Positions 36,470-48,010 of a stretch of DNA of 64,000 nucleotides are shown piece after piece. This DNA comes from Alnus glutinosa (Eukaryota > Streptophyta > Magnoliopsida > Fagales > Betulaceae). A program made the position numbers and the translations under genes. Each line of letters starts with the position of its first letter. Position 1 is the stretch's first letter. Where the stretch lies: positions 7,301,501 through 7,365,500 of the forward strand of contig NC_084888.1 in assembly GCF_958979055.1 (NCBI RefSeq), in the 5' to 3' direction. The notes under the pieces were generated by a model. It had not been told where the DNA came from and searched no databases. It saw nothing but the letters and a program-made list of their open reading frames with translations.

Positions 36470-39400
36470 ATGGCGAAGGAAATGAGGTGGGATCCGAAAC
36501 TGTTATCACTTCACAAACGCACTCATGTCTTTGTGAAGTTTGCTGTCTCATTTCTCTTATTGGGTCTCGCTTTCCGCCTTTTCTCCTCTGATTCAACCGG
36601 AGTTTCTTCAGTGGTCGAGACAACCCCTCTTGCAGAGCAAAAGGCAGAGTCCCCTGCGGTTTCTCTTCCCATTCAGGCGCCTGTTTCTTCCGTTTTTCCT
36701 GAAAATGAGAACCATACATCTGAGAATGGTGAGAAAATTTTCTAGCTTTTTATTGTTTGTTTTATTTGATGCCATGCATGAATCGGAAAACGCAATTTTA
36801 TTTTGGAAAAATTGGTGTTCTTTTATCTTTTTTCTTATTGCCTTTGATAAAAAATGGTTGGCTGATTTTTTGTTCCAAATATATATATAATTTTTTTTTT
36901 TGGCTATATAGGAATGCTTGAATATGGGAGATTTCAAATCAGAAGATAATTAGAGAAAAAAAAAATAATAATTATTTGTTTTTCCATCATTCTGTGAGGC
37001 AAATTTGATGTTTTTCACATTGTAGTCTAGCTAGATCATTCAACTCAACTACTCAGTGGCTGTTCAGTTGTTGGGCACTAAGAAACTTTTCTAGTTTAAA
37101 GCTTGAAAGCTATATCGGAGAATATATACAGTTTTCGTTTTCTATATTTCGTGGATTCTTTTTTAGCTTAATTTTTTGTGTTGTGTTCCTTTGTTCTGCT
37201 GACCGCCAGTACCTACCATGATCTTCCACCATATACGTTGTTGTATTGATCTTGTTTTACACAATATAGTTGCAGCGAAATGTGACATTTTTACGGGAGA
37301 TTGGATAGCTGACGAATCAGGTCCAGCTTACACCAATGAGAGCTGCCATGTGATTGAAGATCATCAAAATTGTCTGAGGAACGGGCGGCCCAAGTTAGAT
37401 TTCCTTTACTGGAGGTGGAATCCGCGGGACTGTGAATTACCCAGGTTCAATCCTCAGAGATTTCTACATCTTATGAGGAACAAGTCATGGGCCTTTATTG
37501 GTGATTCCATTTCGCGTAACCATGTGCAGTCATTGCTTTGCATCCTCTCTCAGGTACACTAAACAAATTAAAGTTAAGTATGATTGGCCAATTTTTGGAA
37601 AGGATTTGGTTTCGAATGAAATTTTGTGTAATTTTTTCTTCAAATCAGGTTTTACATTTGTGTCAATTTTTCATTTATATGCCTTTTTCTCTTGCCTGTG
37701 ATCATCAACATGTGCTTTATTCTATGTCTTACAAGGTTATGAGTACAAGCCAAGCATCCTTGACGCAGTGATCAATTATTAAAACTGTAGCCACTTTTTC
37801 GTTGCTAATTAAATAGGTGACCCTATGGACTGAATAGAAATGGTGGGGCATCAGTTGTTCATGTGCCAGCCCATAACTAAGATTTGCCTCTTTCTACAGC
37901 AATTATAGCCCCCCTTGCTCCCTTAGCATTTATACATTGACTTTTCTATCATGTTCATTGTGGGGGTGAGGCCATCACACTCCCATAAGGTTCTGGCTAA
38001 GATACGGGTACAAAAGCATGCTGGCTTGTGCCCCATTTCTTATCAATGATGATTTCATCTGTGGAGAACAGCTGCTCACTTCTATGGTTAGACTGCTGCC
38101 CTGAAGAAGTTGTAGTGTCTTATCTAAGCAGGTTTACCTACCATATGGCTTCTCTTGAAGTAATAGATAAATTACTGTTGTTGGCTTTTCTATGTTTGCG
38201 GTCTTGTCAACACCAATTATTGTAGCTTGTCTTGGGCTCCGTTTATTTCGGCGTAAAATATTTTTTAGAAAAGGTTTTCCTTATTTATGAGTATTTAACT
38301 TAGCGTAAATTATTGATCAATCTGAAAATGTTTTCAGTTGACAAAGGAAATAGCCTTCATGACACGTAAAATGGTTTATGCTTATTATATGCTTAAACCA
38401 TTTTCTACTGCTATCCCACACTTTCGGGCAGGCACTATTGTGATTTGTGAGAGGGCTATTGCCAAGAATAGATATCTAGGTTTCGAGCCCCTTCTTTTTC
38501 TAATTAGCTTTCTCCGTTGAATTTCCTGCAATTGAAGTGGTAATCATTTCACCAATCACAAATATGAGAAAAAGAAGGTTAGTTACAATATGTAGACAAT
38601 GCAAATGGGTAAAGTTAATTATATTTTTCATGTTCTGTTTTGTTCTTCTCATATTCTCAAAATTTGAATTGTTTTGCCACATAAAATATGTTTTCCCAAC
38701 TGGGAAGCAAATACCTAGTGGAACAGGTTTCTATAGCATTCTTATTCTAAATCTAGACCCCCGGTGGTACCCAATGACCTCAAATTTTAAAAGGTTTTAA
38801 GTATAGATATACTAGGACCTACCGCCACCTGACATGCTTAATTTTATTTGCTGTTTGAAATTGTTTCTGTTGTTTTCTTGTTGATTCTAGAGCATTGTAT
38901 ACATCCTGTGTCGGTTTTCAACATTTTGGTCCTACAGATGATGTTATCAATCAAATTTTGGTGATTATGTCCCACAGGTGGAACGAGCTGTTGAGGTCTA
39001 CCACGATGAGGAATACCGGTCCAAACGATGGCGCTTTCCTGCTCACAACTTCACCCTTTCAGTAATTTGGACCCCTTTCCTCATAAAAGCAGCTATCTTT
39101 GAGGACATGAATGGAGTTTCTTCGTCGGAAGTCCAGCTTTATCTGGACGAACTTGATGAACAATGGACCGATCAATATAAGGATTTTGATTACGTGGTAA
39201 TTGCTGGCGGAAAATGGTTTCTCAAGACAGCAATTTACCATGAGAACAACACCGTCGCAGGCTGTCATTACTGCCCTGGAAAGAACTTAACGGAGCTAGG
39301 ATTTGACTATGCATATCGCAAGGCGCTTCATCGGGTTCTCAACTTTGTCACACGGAATGACCATAAGGCGTTTGTTTTCTTGAGAACCACCACGCCGGAC

Positions 39401-39763
39401 CACTTCGAGAACGGAGAATGGTTCAGCGGAGGGTACTGCAATAGAACTGTTCCATTCAAAGAGGGTGAGGTTGAAATGAGGGGTATAGACTCTATAATGC
39501 GTAACATTGAGTTGAAAGAATTTGAGGAAGCTGCGGCAGTAGGATCTGAAAATGGGGTGATCTTGAAGCTATTGGATACAACCGGCCTTTCAGTGTTGAG
39601 GCCTGACGGGCACCCTGGTCCGTACAGGCAATTCCAACCTTTTGCCAAGGAAAAGAGTGCCAAAGTTCAGAATGATTGTCTACATTGGTGCCTGCCTGGG
39701 CCAATAGACTCTTGGAATGACTTGGTGATGGAATTGCTGGTGAATGGTGAAAAATATAGATGA
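36470..39763 (+). CDS. Trichome birefringence-like (TBL/DUF231) polysaccharide O-acetyltransferase (3 exons, 442 aa)
   Basis: Exons 36470-36728, 37270-37553 and 38978-39763 give 1329 nt in frame. TBL proteins are Golgi type II membrane enzymes that acetylate cell-wall xylan, xyloglucan, mannan or pectin. Seen here: a short basic N-terminal tail, a membrane anchor at about residues 20-38 (VFVKFAVSFLLLGLAF), a Ser/Pro/Glu-rich stem, the TBL domain start KCDIFTGDWI, the GDS motif (FIGDSISRNH, catalytic Ser166), and the DxxH motif at the C-terminus (DCLHWCLPGP, Asp414 and His417). HPGPYRQF and the cysteines typical of the fold are present. The acceptor of exon 2 could also be 6 nt downstream (exon from 37276), which would remove two residues and keep frame. 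It resembles the TBL19-27 group that includes xyloglucan acetyltransferase AXY4; the exact polymer is not decided. The family's SGHW-like spot reads AGGKW here. Intron 2 (1.4 kb) holds a repeat. Confidence 0.93.
38238..38420. repeat. MITE-like repeat in intron 2 of the TBL gene
   Basis: Starts GCTCCGTTTATTTCGGCGTA, very close to the left end of the repeat at 20795 (TTCCGTTTGTTTCGACGTAA), and ends near ACACGTAAAATGGTTTATG. The two ends share CGTAAAAT in both orientations. No open frame or target duplication is resolved. Confidence 0.5.
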
Positions 39764-40297
39764 TCAATTTTGTTGGCCTTGGGTTGTCAAGAACCCTGTC
39801 TCGTTGACTTTCGAAAATTCGAGGGAGATTGTCTTGCCTGCCGTCTGAAAATATCCTCTATTGTATCTTCCACGAACAGTTTTACCATAACTTAATCGTT
39901 ACATTTATATTACAGAAACCACCAAAGTACAAAATACATATCATCAGAGTAAATTGATGTGAATATTTCTGATTCGTTGAATTTAGAGTGTGGAAGGCTG
40001 ACAGTTGGTAGTATCAAGTCCTACAATCACATGGCTGCCTGCGTGAGAAGCTCAACACTTTTTTATTTAAAAAAAAAAAAAAAATCAGAAAAAACCTTTT
40101 ATCATTGAGTCAACCAACTTCAGATACAGCACTTGATCAGTACTCACATTTTGCTTCCGAACAAACTATTATTTGAATAAGAATTCATGACCCAAACTGC
40201 AACTAGAAGTTAAGTCTGCTTAACAAAACACACTCAACAAAACAGACCCCGATACAGCCTTAAAATCACATCAATGCCAACTTCCACATCCTTTCCT
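39764..40297. other. Converging 3' flanks of the TBL and small membrane-protein genes
   Basis: The two genes point towards each other. The spacer holds an A-run at 40069-40084 and no open frame with family features. The 3' UTRs and poly(A) sites of both genes should lie here. Confidence 0.5.
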
Positions 40298-40813
40298 TTA
40301 CTTGGTTGCGGGGGGTGCATCTAGCTTCTTTTGTGCTGGTTTACGGAATAGATCCTGCAATTTGAAATATATGAAAATAAATGAATTTGATACTGATCAC
40401 AATCTCCCAAATCAAATTCAGACACCATCCAACATAAATAGCGTCACAACAAATAAAATGAGCAGGTTGGTAAACTGTGCAAACAGTATTTCCGGTTAAG
40501 ATGCAAAAGGAATACACTTCCAAGATTGTCAAAACGTTTGTAAGAGGTCATAGCAAATGATTCCTGACAGAAGGAAACAGAAAAGCACTTACCATTCGAA
40601 TGTCGTATCTTTGTCTTAAATTCATCTTTCAGAGATCTCTCACGGGTGTTTGCTGTGAGAGATTACTTTTTGATATATTTTCTTTCTAATTCAAAAATAA
40701 AATCTGTGAAATTACCTCAGTTAGGTGTGATAGGCAAAATTAGAAGAGAAAATTGAGGGAAAGAGAGGCAGAGATTTAAATCTTGGAGTTAAAGAAACAA
40801 CCATAGAGCTGGG

Positions 40814-40854
<41 letters not shown>

Positions 40855-42174
40855 TTGTTGGATAAGGTAAGTACTATGTACAAAGAGACGGGCATACCCC
40901 AGACAACCAAATTACAAGAGCAACCGGAGGAGTTATAATGACTCCTATCCAACACTACAAAAGAAGAAACAACCATAACTAGCTGACATCATTATTCATG
41001 TTAAGGAAACTACAAAATGTTCATAGTTATAATTTCTTCCAACTTTCTGAGGTTTTCCAACAACCAACAGAGCATATAAAGGCTCCCGATTTGCTTCCAT
41101 GGAAGCCAAAAGTTTGCAAAAGAAATGTGGTCAGCAAGCCAAACAAGATTGGTCACTAATTTGTCATTCTAATAGAAACGTTGGCAAGCTATACAATTAA
41201 GAAGATCTCAGCACAGAAAAAGGACATGATTAGCATGCCCAGCCTGTCTCCAACAAAAGTAACACCCTAAACATATGGAACAAAGGTCACATTCTATTGT
41301 TTCCAAAGCGGTGCTACTATCAAGAAAATGCCTATTCTATACAAAATCCAATACTCTTAAGCACCAAAGGAAATTCAACAAACTTACCTAACGCATTTTT
41401 TTTCATCCAATGTTTGTGAGGAAACCAAACCGGAATACACACAAGCAGGTGAACAAGTTGATCCTTTGCTTTTAAAAAATGACATGGTATAGCTCATAAT
41501 TCAACAGAACTACAATATCCATTGACAACGTCATGCACGAATTTGAATACATAAGAGCTCACTGGAACCAATCCCTGGAGCTGCATCTATGTTGATAAAT
41601 TAGACGTAACCCTTTTTTTTTTTTTTGGGGGGGGGGGGGGGGGGGAGGAATATACATAGAGCCCAACTCATCATTCTCATAATCATCAAAATTAACACCA
41701 AAAAGCGATTGAGCAAGAGATTCACAAGCGTCACAGCAAGATGCAAATATTCTGGTCATCCTCAGGATAAAATACTCTAGTACAACTCCATAAAAGAGTG
41801 AAAATTTTACATTTCCAATGACCCAAACACTGAAAATCAAGCATTCCAACCCTATTTTTTTTTTCCCTCAAAAATTTCGGCACTCGTTGTAGAAACAGTA
41901 CTAAATTTTAAAACCCTAATTTTCAACTTAACACTTGTAATCCCGATCTAACCCAGAAACAGCAGACCCTCAGTCACACACCAATTTATAGAATCTAGCA
42001 AAAACTCAAAAATCTGAAAAACAAACAGAAACATAACAATTATACTAAAAAAAAAAAAAGGGAGAGAGCATTTACTTTCTCGACGAAGAGGATATCGGCG
42101 ATGACCACAGCGGCGACTATGCCGCCGAATATTGCAGCTGGGCCAGTAAGGAGACTCCATTTCCTGTAGATCAT
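40298..42174 (-). CDS. Small single-pass membrane protein (2 exons, 51 aa)
   Basis: A short gene that ordinary ORF size limits miss. On the minus strand exon 1 is 42174-42076 (33 codons, MIYRKWSLLTGPAAIFGGIV..., ending FVEK at a GTAAAT donor), and exon 2 is 40354-40298 (DLFRKPAQKKLDAPPATK, stop TAA) after a TTGCAG acceptor. The join keeps frame. Residues about 9-30 form one hydrophobic helix rich in Ala, Ile, Val and Gly; the C-terminal tail is basic then Pro-rich. I recall small uncharacterised plant proteins starting with YRKWSLLTGP, but cannot name a function; mitochondrial or endomembrane location are both possible. The 1.7-kb intron is 17 times longer than exon 1 and repeat-laden. A CT-rich stretch and TTTGTTT elements upstream of 42174 fit a leader. 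Confidence 0.7.
40815..40851. repeat. (TA)n microsatellite in the intron of the small membrane-protein gene
   Basis: A pure TA run of about 37 bp followed by TTTTTTGTTGGATAAGG, a junction typical of the 3' end of a minus-strand LINE. The DNA from here to about 41300 may be LINE-derived, but no diagnostic protein motif survives. Confidence 0.6.
41613..41645. repeat. T14-G19 homopolymer junction
   Basis: A T-run immediately followed by a G-run of about 19 (41627-41645) in the intron of the small gene. The G-run could form a G-quadruplex on the plus strand. A second, similar junction lies at 42393-42430. Confidence 0.85.
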
Positions 42175-42392
42175 CTTGTTCTTTTGCGATTTCTCTTATT
42201 CTGCGATTTGTGTGTGTACGGTTCGTTCTGGTATTCTTTTGTTTCTTAAAGAATCACGGAACCAATAATTAATTAAATAAACGACGTTAAAAGGCCGAAG
42301 GCCCAGGGCAAGTTTTGGGCTTTGCTTGCTGGATAGTGCGAAAACTCTTCGGCCCTTCTAAGAGCCATCTCCTTTTACAATCTCTCTCTCTC

Positions 42393-42396
42393 TTTT

Positions 42397-42427
<31 letters not shown>

Positions 42428-42430
42428 GGG
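42393..42430. repeat. T14-G24 homopolymer junction
   Basis: A CT microsatellite (42381-42391), a T-run and then about 24 Gs, 219 bp upstream of the start codon of the small membrane-protein gene. Such long G-runs are rare in plant DNA and are also prone to assembly error. Confidence 0.85.
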
Positions 42431-44008
42431 TGGGGTTCTAATTATATATAATAAATCTCAGAGTTTTGAGTCTAGTTTCAAACTAAATATAGGATTTTAA
42501 TTAAATTAATATTCATTTATTGTTTCGAAATCATTACCCGTTAAATTCTCATTTAGTCTCTATTGCCTAATATTACACCAAATGAATTTTCAGGAATTCA
42601 TTTAAAAACTAAAGTCAAGTTCTAAGATTTATTATGTACGACAGTACGAGGCTTCCTCAACAATTTTCACTTAAAAAGGGAAATGTGTTCAATGTAATAG
42701 GATGTTTATCTTTGAGCAAGTACAGCCTCTGGTAAGTGCAAATTGCACAACTAAGGGAGAAGCCCAACTTAATGATACAAGGAAAACCCCAAATGGGATT
42801 ATGGGAACTGGATTCTTCCACTGAAAAATGTCATGAATAATAAGTTCAAAATCCTTAGGAAGATTTCTCTATTTGATCTTGATGAGTCCCGGATATCTTG
42901 GGAACACTCAGGGTCTATTCCTTTTACGAGGGTTCTTAGAGAATGTGTCATGTTTTTGCAAGGAATCACAAACAAGGCTTAGAAACTTGCAAGGCTGTTT
43001 CAGCTAGAGTTCCAATGTCAAAGTCGGCTAAAATTTTTTAGAAAAAGCTCAAAAGGATCTCAGAATTTCTATTTGGTGTTACTGTATGGGTTTTGAAAGG
43101 GGCTTACCCTTTTCTTATATCCCTATCGTTATTGCTTGCTTGCCCGAACGGATCAATACTTGTGTATTTCTCTAGTGCTAGGTTTTTCATCAAATGAGTT
43201 ACTTACAGTTATCTGAGAGTCGCTTATTGACATATTTCGTGAAGCTGCGGCTCTCCATTAGCCTTCTTTGCTTTGGCCGACTTCTGATGGTAGTTTGGTC
43301 GCCATCGATGATGTATTTTGGATTATGTTACTGTTTTTTGTGTTTGTTTGTTTCTAGGTTTCCCTGTTGTTTATTTTCCTTGTTTATACTTGTATTTGTG
43401 TTTTAGATACTTGTGGCTCAAAACACACCCCAAACCACTTTAATTGGTGGCCTTCTAATTCTTGGCATCTGTGTCACGAATCTCTTGACCCGCATTTTCG
43501 AAAGTATTGTCATCTCGTACTTTTTTTTCTTCTTAAGTTTAATTTTAGTATGTTCAAATTCTGTTTGTTGTTTTCTCTTTCAGCAATTTTTTTTTTTTTT
43601 TTGATGTATCTTAAAAATAAAAAAATAAAAAATGATTTATCGGCTTCTCGATTTGGAAAGTGGGGAAATATTTAATGCTTACTCCACCTATTCAAGGAAA
43701 AGGACTTGGATCCTCTCCAGTTGGGTTCAACTAGAGAGGATGTAAAATTACCAAAATACCCCTATGTATAACCAACCGGCTCCTCTCCCATTGAAGTACA
43801 GCTGAAGACGATCTTAATTCCAAGGAAAAAGGGGAGCGCATTAACGTCACCTCGAATCTTAATTTTGACATTCATCTTTCCCAACTCATTTCTTATTAAA
43901 AGCCTCCTTTTATTTTAGCAATTGATTTTTGAAGAGAAACTTCAATTAAAAAGTGAGAAAAAGAGGGGGAGGAAAAGAAGAAAGACAATGAAAAAAATAA
44001 AGCTGATT
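42431..44008. other. Intergenic spacer
   Basis: No gene is supported. From 42690 to about 43350 the plus strand has coding-like composition broken by many stops (for example a stretch reading KILRKISLFDLDESRISWEH at about 42840), which suggests a decayed retroelement of a type I do not recognise. A T-run lies at 43587-43602. A short open frame at 43413-43604 starts MAQNTPQTTLIGGLLILGIC but has no family I recognise. Confidence 0.4.
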
Positions 44009-45430
44009 CTAGTAGCTTTTCTGATTCTTCCACTCGAGCGCTAACTCAGAAAGAGATTTTGTAGAAGAACCGTCTTTACTTATGGCCTTGACGGCAGCTT
44101 CCTTAAATCTATTCATCTGGTCGCGAATCCTTATCCCTTCTTCCCCTTCCATGAGACACTTCACAACCTTCGCTATCTCCATCCGTCCCACTAGCCCATT
44201 TTCGTTACTTTCTGGCCTCAGCGCCACCTCTAGAACCTCAGTTAACAAGACTGCGTTCAACTTTTGCTCAGCGAATAGAGGCCAAGCTATCAAAGGCACG
44301 CCGTTCACAACGCTCTCGAGGATCGAATTCCAGCCGCAGTGAGTTACGAAACCACTCGTCGAGCCATGGCTAAGGACCTCAATTTGCGGTGCCCAGGATG
44401 GCACCACTACACCTTGCCCTTTTGTCCTCTCCAAAAACCCTTTCGGTAGGTAATTGAAAGGGTCTTCATTACTTTTGGCACTGAAAAATGAGGCGCTGGT
44501 GGAGCCTTCATCTGGGCTTCTCACAACCCACAAGAATTTTTTCCCACTCATTTCCAAGCCCAGAGCTAATTCATTCAACTGATCATATGAGAGAGTTCCG
44601 CCACTCCCAAAGGAAACAAACAGAACAGATCCACGAGGTTGTTCATCCAACCACCGTAAACACTCTGACCCATCAGCCCCGCTACCCGAACCAATTTGTA
44701 CAAGTGGTCCGATAGGGTATAGCGGCGGTTTTCCCTCTTGCAAGGCTTGTATAGACCCAGCTTCTAACTCCACGAAGCTATTCAACATGATTCCCGCTGC
44801 TAAAGTACTGGAACGTTTTGCGTGGTGAACAAACAGCTTGTACACATCATTCTTCCGGTCTTGTAAAGGTTCCGGAAAGTCTCTTCCGTGGATAGGGACA
44901 CATCCCGGCAATCTAACCGGTTCAGGCATGTCTCTGTATTCGCAAGAAACGTTCTCGTCGAGGTTTGGTAGGTAAAGGAACAATGACAACGCCAGAGACA
45001 TATTCCCGATAAATACGTAGGAAGGGATGTTGAATTCCTTTGCGACATCAATAGCATCGGTGCCAAATAAATCAACAACCAATCCCACTATCCTAGTAGT
45101 TGTGACAAACGACTTGAGCGCATCCCGTATGAAAGAAAGAGAACGAGCGACAGAGAGAAAGATTTTCATTTCTTGCTTCATGCCATGGGCAGGCAAGTCA
45201 TCGAAGCTAACTGGGGAAAGAAAGATGTGGGTTATCGTAGTGGGGAGGGATTGAAGTACTTCCAACTGAGCTTTAGGGGGAGGGCCCAAGCTGGGAAGGA
45301 TGAAAGTGACGGTGAAGTCATGGTGGAGAACGAGGCGTTTGGCAAATTCAACGAGTGGGATGAGGTGACCCATCCCCGGACTCGGTATGATGGCTATTTG
45401 GGGTGTTTGTGTTTGTTCCATGCTTGCCAA
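44009..45430 (-). CDS. UDP-glycosyltransferase, UGT72B-type (hydroquinone/arbutin glucosyltransferase-like), 473 aa
   Basis: Intact intronless family-1 glycosyltransferase. It transfers glucose from UDP-glucose to small phenolics in the cytosol; UGT72B members act on hydroquinone, monolignols, flavonols and xenobiotic chlorophenols. Visible are the catalytic His22 in PSPGMGHLIP, its partner Asp120 in VVDLFGTDA, and the 44-residue plant PSPG box from Trp346 to Gln389 (WAPQIEVLSHGSTSGFVTHC ... LFAEQ) with the HCGWNS core. The length is normal for the family. The start could be Met1 or Met4 (45421). The gene is divergent to a paralogue at 52877 and both end in a DGSST+SLSELAL-type C-terminus. 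The acceptor specificity is inferred from family resemblance. Confidence 0.95.
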   Translation of the reverse strand: MASMEQTQTPQIAIIPSPGMGHLIPLVEFAKRLVLHHDFTVTFILPSLGPPPKAQLEVLQSLPTTITHIFLSPVSFDDLPAHGMKQEMKIFLSVARSLSFIRDALKSFVTTTRIVGLVVDLFGTDAIDVAKEFNIPSYVFIGNMSLALSLFLYLPNLDENVSCEYRDMPEPVRLPGCVPIHGRDFPEPLQDRKNDVYKLFVHHAKRSSTLAAGIMLNSFVELEAGSIQALQEGKPPLYPIGPLVQIGSGSGADGSECLRWLDEQPRGSVLFVSFGSGGTLSYDQLNELALGLEMSGKKFLWVVRSPDEGSTSASFFSAKSNEDPFNYLPKGFLERTKGQGVVVPSWAPQIEVLSHGSTSGFVTHCGWNSILESVVNGVPLIAWPLFAEQKLNAVLLTEVLEVALRPESNENGLVGRMEIAKVVKCLMEGEEGIRIRDQMNRFKEAAVKAISKDGSSTKSLSELALEWKNQKSY

Positions 45431-45483
45431 CGGTCACCTGCTTCAGAATTAGAATGCTCCTTCTCCGGTGGAAACTATATATG

Positions 45484-45492
45484 TTTTATATA
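45484..45492 (-). promoter_or_regulatory. TATA box of the minus-strand UGT gene
   Basis: On the minus strand the sequence reads GTATATAAAAC about 55-60 bp upstream of the ATG at 45430, giving a very short leader. A second TATATAG a few bases downstream is an alternative. Confidence 0.5.
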
Positions 45493-46850
45493 CGAATATA
45501 ACTGCGTCTTAATTTTCATCCCATCGCGATAGGAATAAATAATTTAAATAAACAAAAATATAACCAACTGTCGGTCCAAATTTTGGTAGATACAACCACC
45601 TGCGGGGTACGTAGTAGAGGTAATTTTATTGTCAGGTAAGGAAAAAAAAAATACTAATAATTAATGGACCATACCAACTCAACAAAACTATATGTGAGAT
45701 GGACAGATGAATTAAAAGAACCATTTCTTTGACAAAATAACATGGAAAACAGAAACGATAGGGAGAAGCTAGAAGGGAGTGATCAGTGTATCTTAGAATA
45801 ATAGTTCTTTTTTTTTTTTTTTTTTTTTTTGGAAAAACCAAATTTAATATCTAGGTTTTTCATGCAATTTCAATTTAGTCTATAAGTTTTCAAATTCGAC
45901 AATTAAGTCCTTAGATTTTCATATAGTTTCAAATATGTCACTCTTTTAACTTACCTCCCAATTAATTAATAGCATGTCATGTTAAACTAATCAATTACTA
46001 TCAAGTAAAATATATTTTAAATAAAAAAATATTACTTTTTTAAACAAAAGAGATGGCTTGCCAACTTTGTCACACGTACAATTTACAAAAATGGTGTGTT
46101 AAATGAAAGCCGCATATCATTAATTAATTATTTTGATGTGACATACTATTTATTAATTAGTCATTAAGTTATTAAAGAAACATGTTAGAAATGAGAGAAA
46201 AACTTTAAAAACTTAATGGTTAAAATTAAAAATACAATAATTAAATTGAAATGGCGTGAAAATTGAAAGAATAAATTTGATTTTTTTTTATTTTTTTTAT
46301 TTTTTATTATCAGGATAGGTTTTGAAATAGAGGAAGAATGTTGGGGTACTTAAAACTTTTAAAAGGAAAGCTTAAAAACTTACGTGGCATATTCTTAAAG
46401 ACGAAAATGCCCTTTACAAAGGATAACGTATGGCGGAAGCAATGACATCGTACGGACGCCTTTTTTGAAGCACCTAGTGGGTTGACTTTTCCAAGGCTCG
46501 ATTTGCTACTTAATTGCTCCAAGTAAATTAATAATGAACCCCTGGTATGAAGGCTCTGAAGTCTCTGAACAACTTCCATGGAAAAAGAAGGTGCTCTCAC
46601 ACGCTTCCATTACCACTAATTAATGAAAATAATCATACTACCCTTAATCCATAGTATACTTTCTCCATTAAGAATGATCAGTATTTGCTGAGATGGATCA
46701 ATATTATCCCTTTCTAAAAGGTATTATCCACTATATATGGATTAAATACTTCCAAGCAAGCTATCTATAGACTACATTGGAAAACATATTTGCCTCTTTG
46801 TCTAAATCACAAATTTCTCGATCAAAAGAAAACTTCAGAATTACCACCTA
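45493..46850. other. Upstream spacer of the minus-strand UGT gene
   Basis: No gene is supported. A T-run of about 24 lies at 45808-45830. The block 45840-46300 is AT-rich, with both strands showing TTAATTAATTA-like repeats and possible MITE arms (AAATTTAATATCTAGG near 45840 against TTGAAAGAATAAATTTG near 46262). Confidence 0.4.
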
Positions 46851-47146
46851 GGGGAGTGGTCTAGCGGTATTCAAATTTAATCATGGGGTAAGGTCTCAAG
46901 GTTGAATCCCGAAATAAAAAGCGTTTGGCTTACCATCCCCTTGACTTGAATATTGTTAGTATTCTCAGTGGAGTTGAATAGTAAAGTTATGGCTCTATTG
47001 AACTTGAGGGAGCGCTTGCGGTTTTTCAACGTCTAGGTCCTTCTTGTGCAATTGGCTAGCGAGTAGGAGCTACCATGGTCATGTCCAGGTAGAGTAGTCA
47101 CTTTGGTCGCTACCCTTTACCTTTATAAATTTTTTTTTTTTTTTTT
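46851..47146 (+). mobile_element. Candidate tRNA-derived SINE (about 300 bp)
   Basis: The 5' end carries an RNA polymerase III A-box-like TGGTCTAGCGG (about 46857) and a B-box-like GGTTGAATCCC (about 46909), spaced as in tRNA-derived SINE heads. A unique body follows (GGCTCTATTGAACTTGAGGG ... GGTCGCTACCCTTTACC), then a T-run at 47131-47145. Plant Au-type SINEs end in T-runs. Target duplications are not clear. It is not a functional tRNA: the acceptor stem does not close. Confidence 0.55.
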
Positions 47147-47609
47147 AAAAAAAAGATAATTTCATAATCAGACTTGCTCACAATAACTTCAAGCTCCTAA
47201 AGCTTGGGCTGACCAACTTGCAACTGTTGGAAAGCCAGGACGAAGATTTAATTTCTTTCATCATCAATGGTCTTAAATATCCCACTTTCAACTCATTTAT
47301 ACATCTTTTTCTTTTGCTACTCATGAAAATCCATTAAACGTACTGTGATGATTTTCAGGTTGAGTTGCTAAGTCACGAGATGTTTCATAATCAGCAGCAC
47401 ACTGCTGCATGCTCCTGATGCCTGTACCTTAATTTGCATTGTTTACTAACAAGCCAGGTGCTCGGAATTTCAACCCCAAAGTTCGTTTCTGATGTGGAGA
47501 CCATAGTGTTAACAAGAACAGAATGCAGCACAATAGATATGTGGCAAGTCCAATCGATTACCAAGCTCTCGACTGCTTCCATCGCATAGACTCTTCCTAC
47601 TAAAGCAGG

Positions 47610-48010
47610 CATCCTCCTTTTCAGTTAGCAGCCATGGTAGCACAAACAAATGCCACCTCTGAGGAATAACAGTGGTTTGTTGATAATGGAGCAAATGCAT
47701 TGATCTGGAAAATCTCATCATCCAGCAACCATTTGAGAGCAATCAAACTGTTGCAGTAGGAAATGGATCAGGCCTTACCATTGATAATACTGGTTAGCTA
47801 AACACTTATTCATCCTTCTGATTCTAATTAACTTTTGGCTTAATAATGTTTTACACTAGTATGTCCAAAATGCCTCTGCAAAGATTTTGTGTTGATAATG
47901 ACTGCTACTTGAAATTAACCTCTTCCCATTTGTTTTGTGAAGGACAACCGCGCCAAGGCAATCATCCTAGAAGGTAAGAGTGAGAATGGTCTCCAGACTC
48001 TCCACGCCTT
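47610..48010 (+). pseudogene. Ty1/copia remnant: gag-protease region
   Basis: The plus strand, across stops and frameshifts, reads a copia-type protease start (WFVDNGANA at about 47655, TVAVGNGSGLTI with frame change at 47750) followed by a segment resembling LCKDF...LTSSHLFCEG and a shifted form of NRAKAIILEGKSENGLQTL. These are classic features of copia polyproteins just downstream of gag. Short minus-strand frames here (47391-47742) are shadows. It is non-functional. Confidence 0.75.

Noticed and set aside
43413..43604. 63-aa frame starting MAQNTPQTTLIGG with a hydrophobic middle
   Set aside because: No recognised family, runs into a poly-T translated as Phe, and sits in repeat-like DNA.
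44082..45532. Plus-strand frames opposite the minus-strand UGT gene
   Set aside because: They are antisense shadows of an intact gene.
46851..46925. Possible tRNA gene
   Set aside because: A- and B-box-like motifs are present but the acceptor and anticodon stems do not pair; a SINE head fits better.
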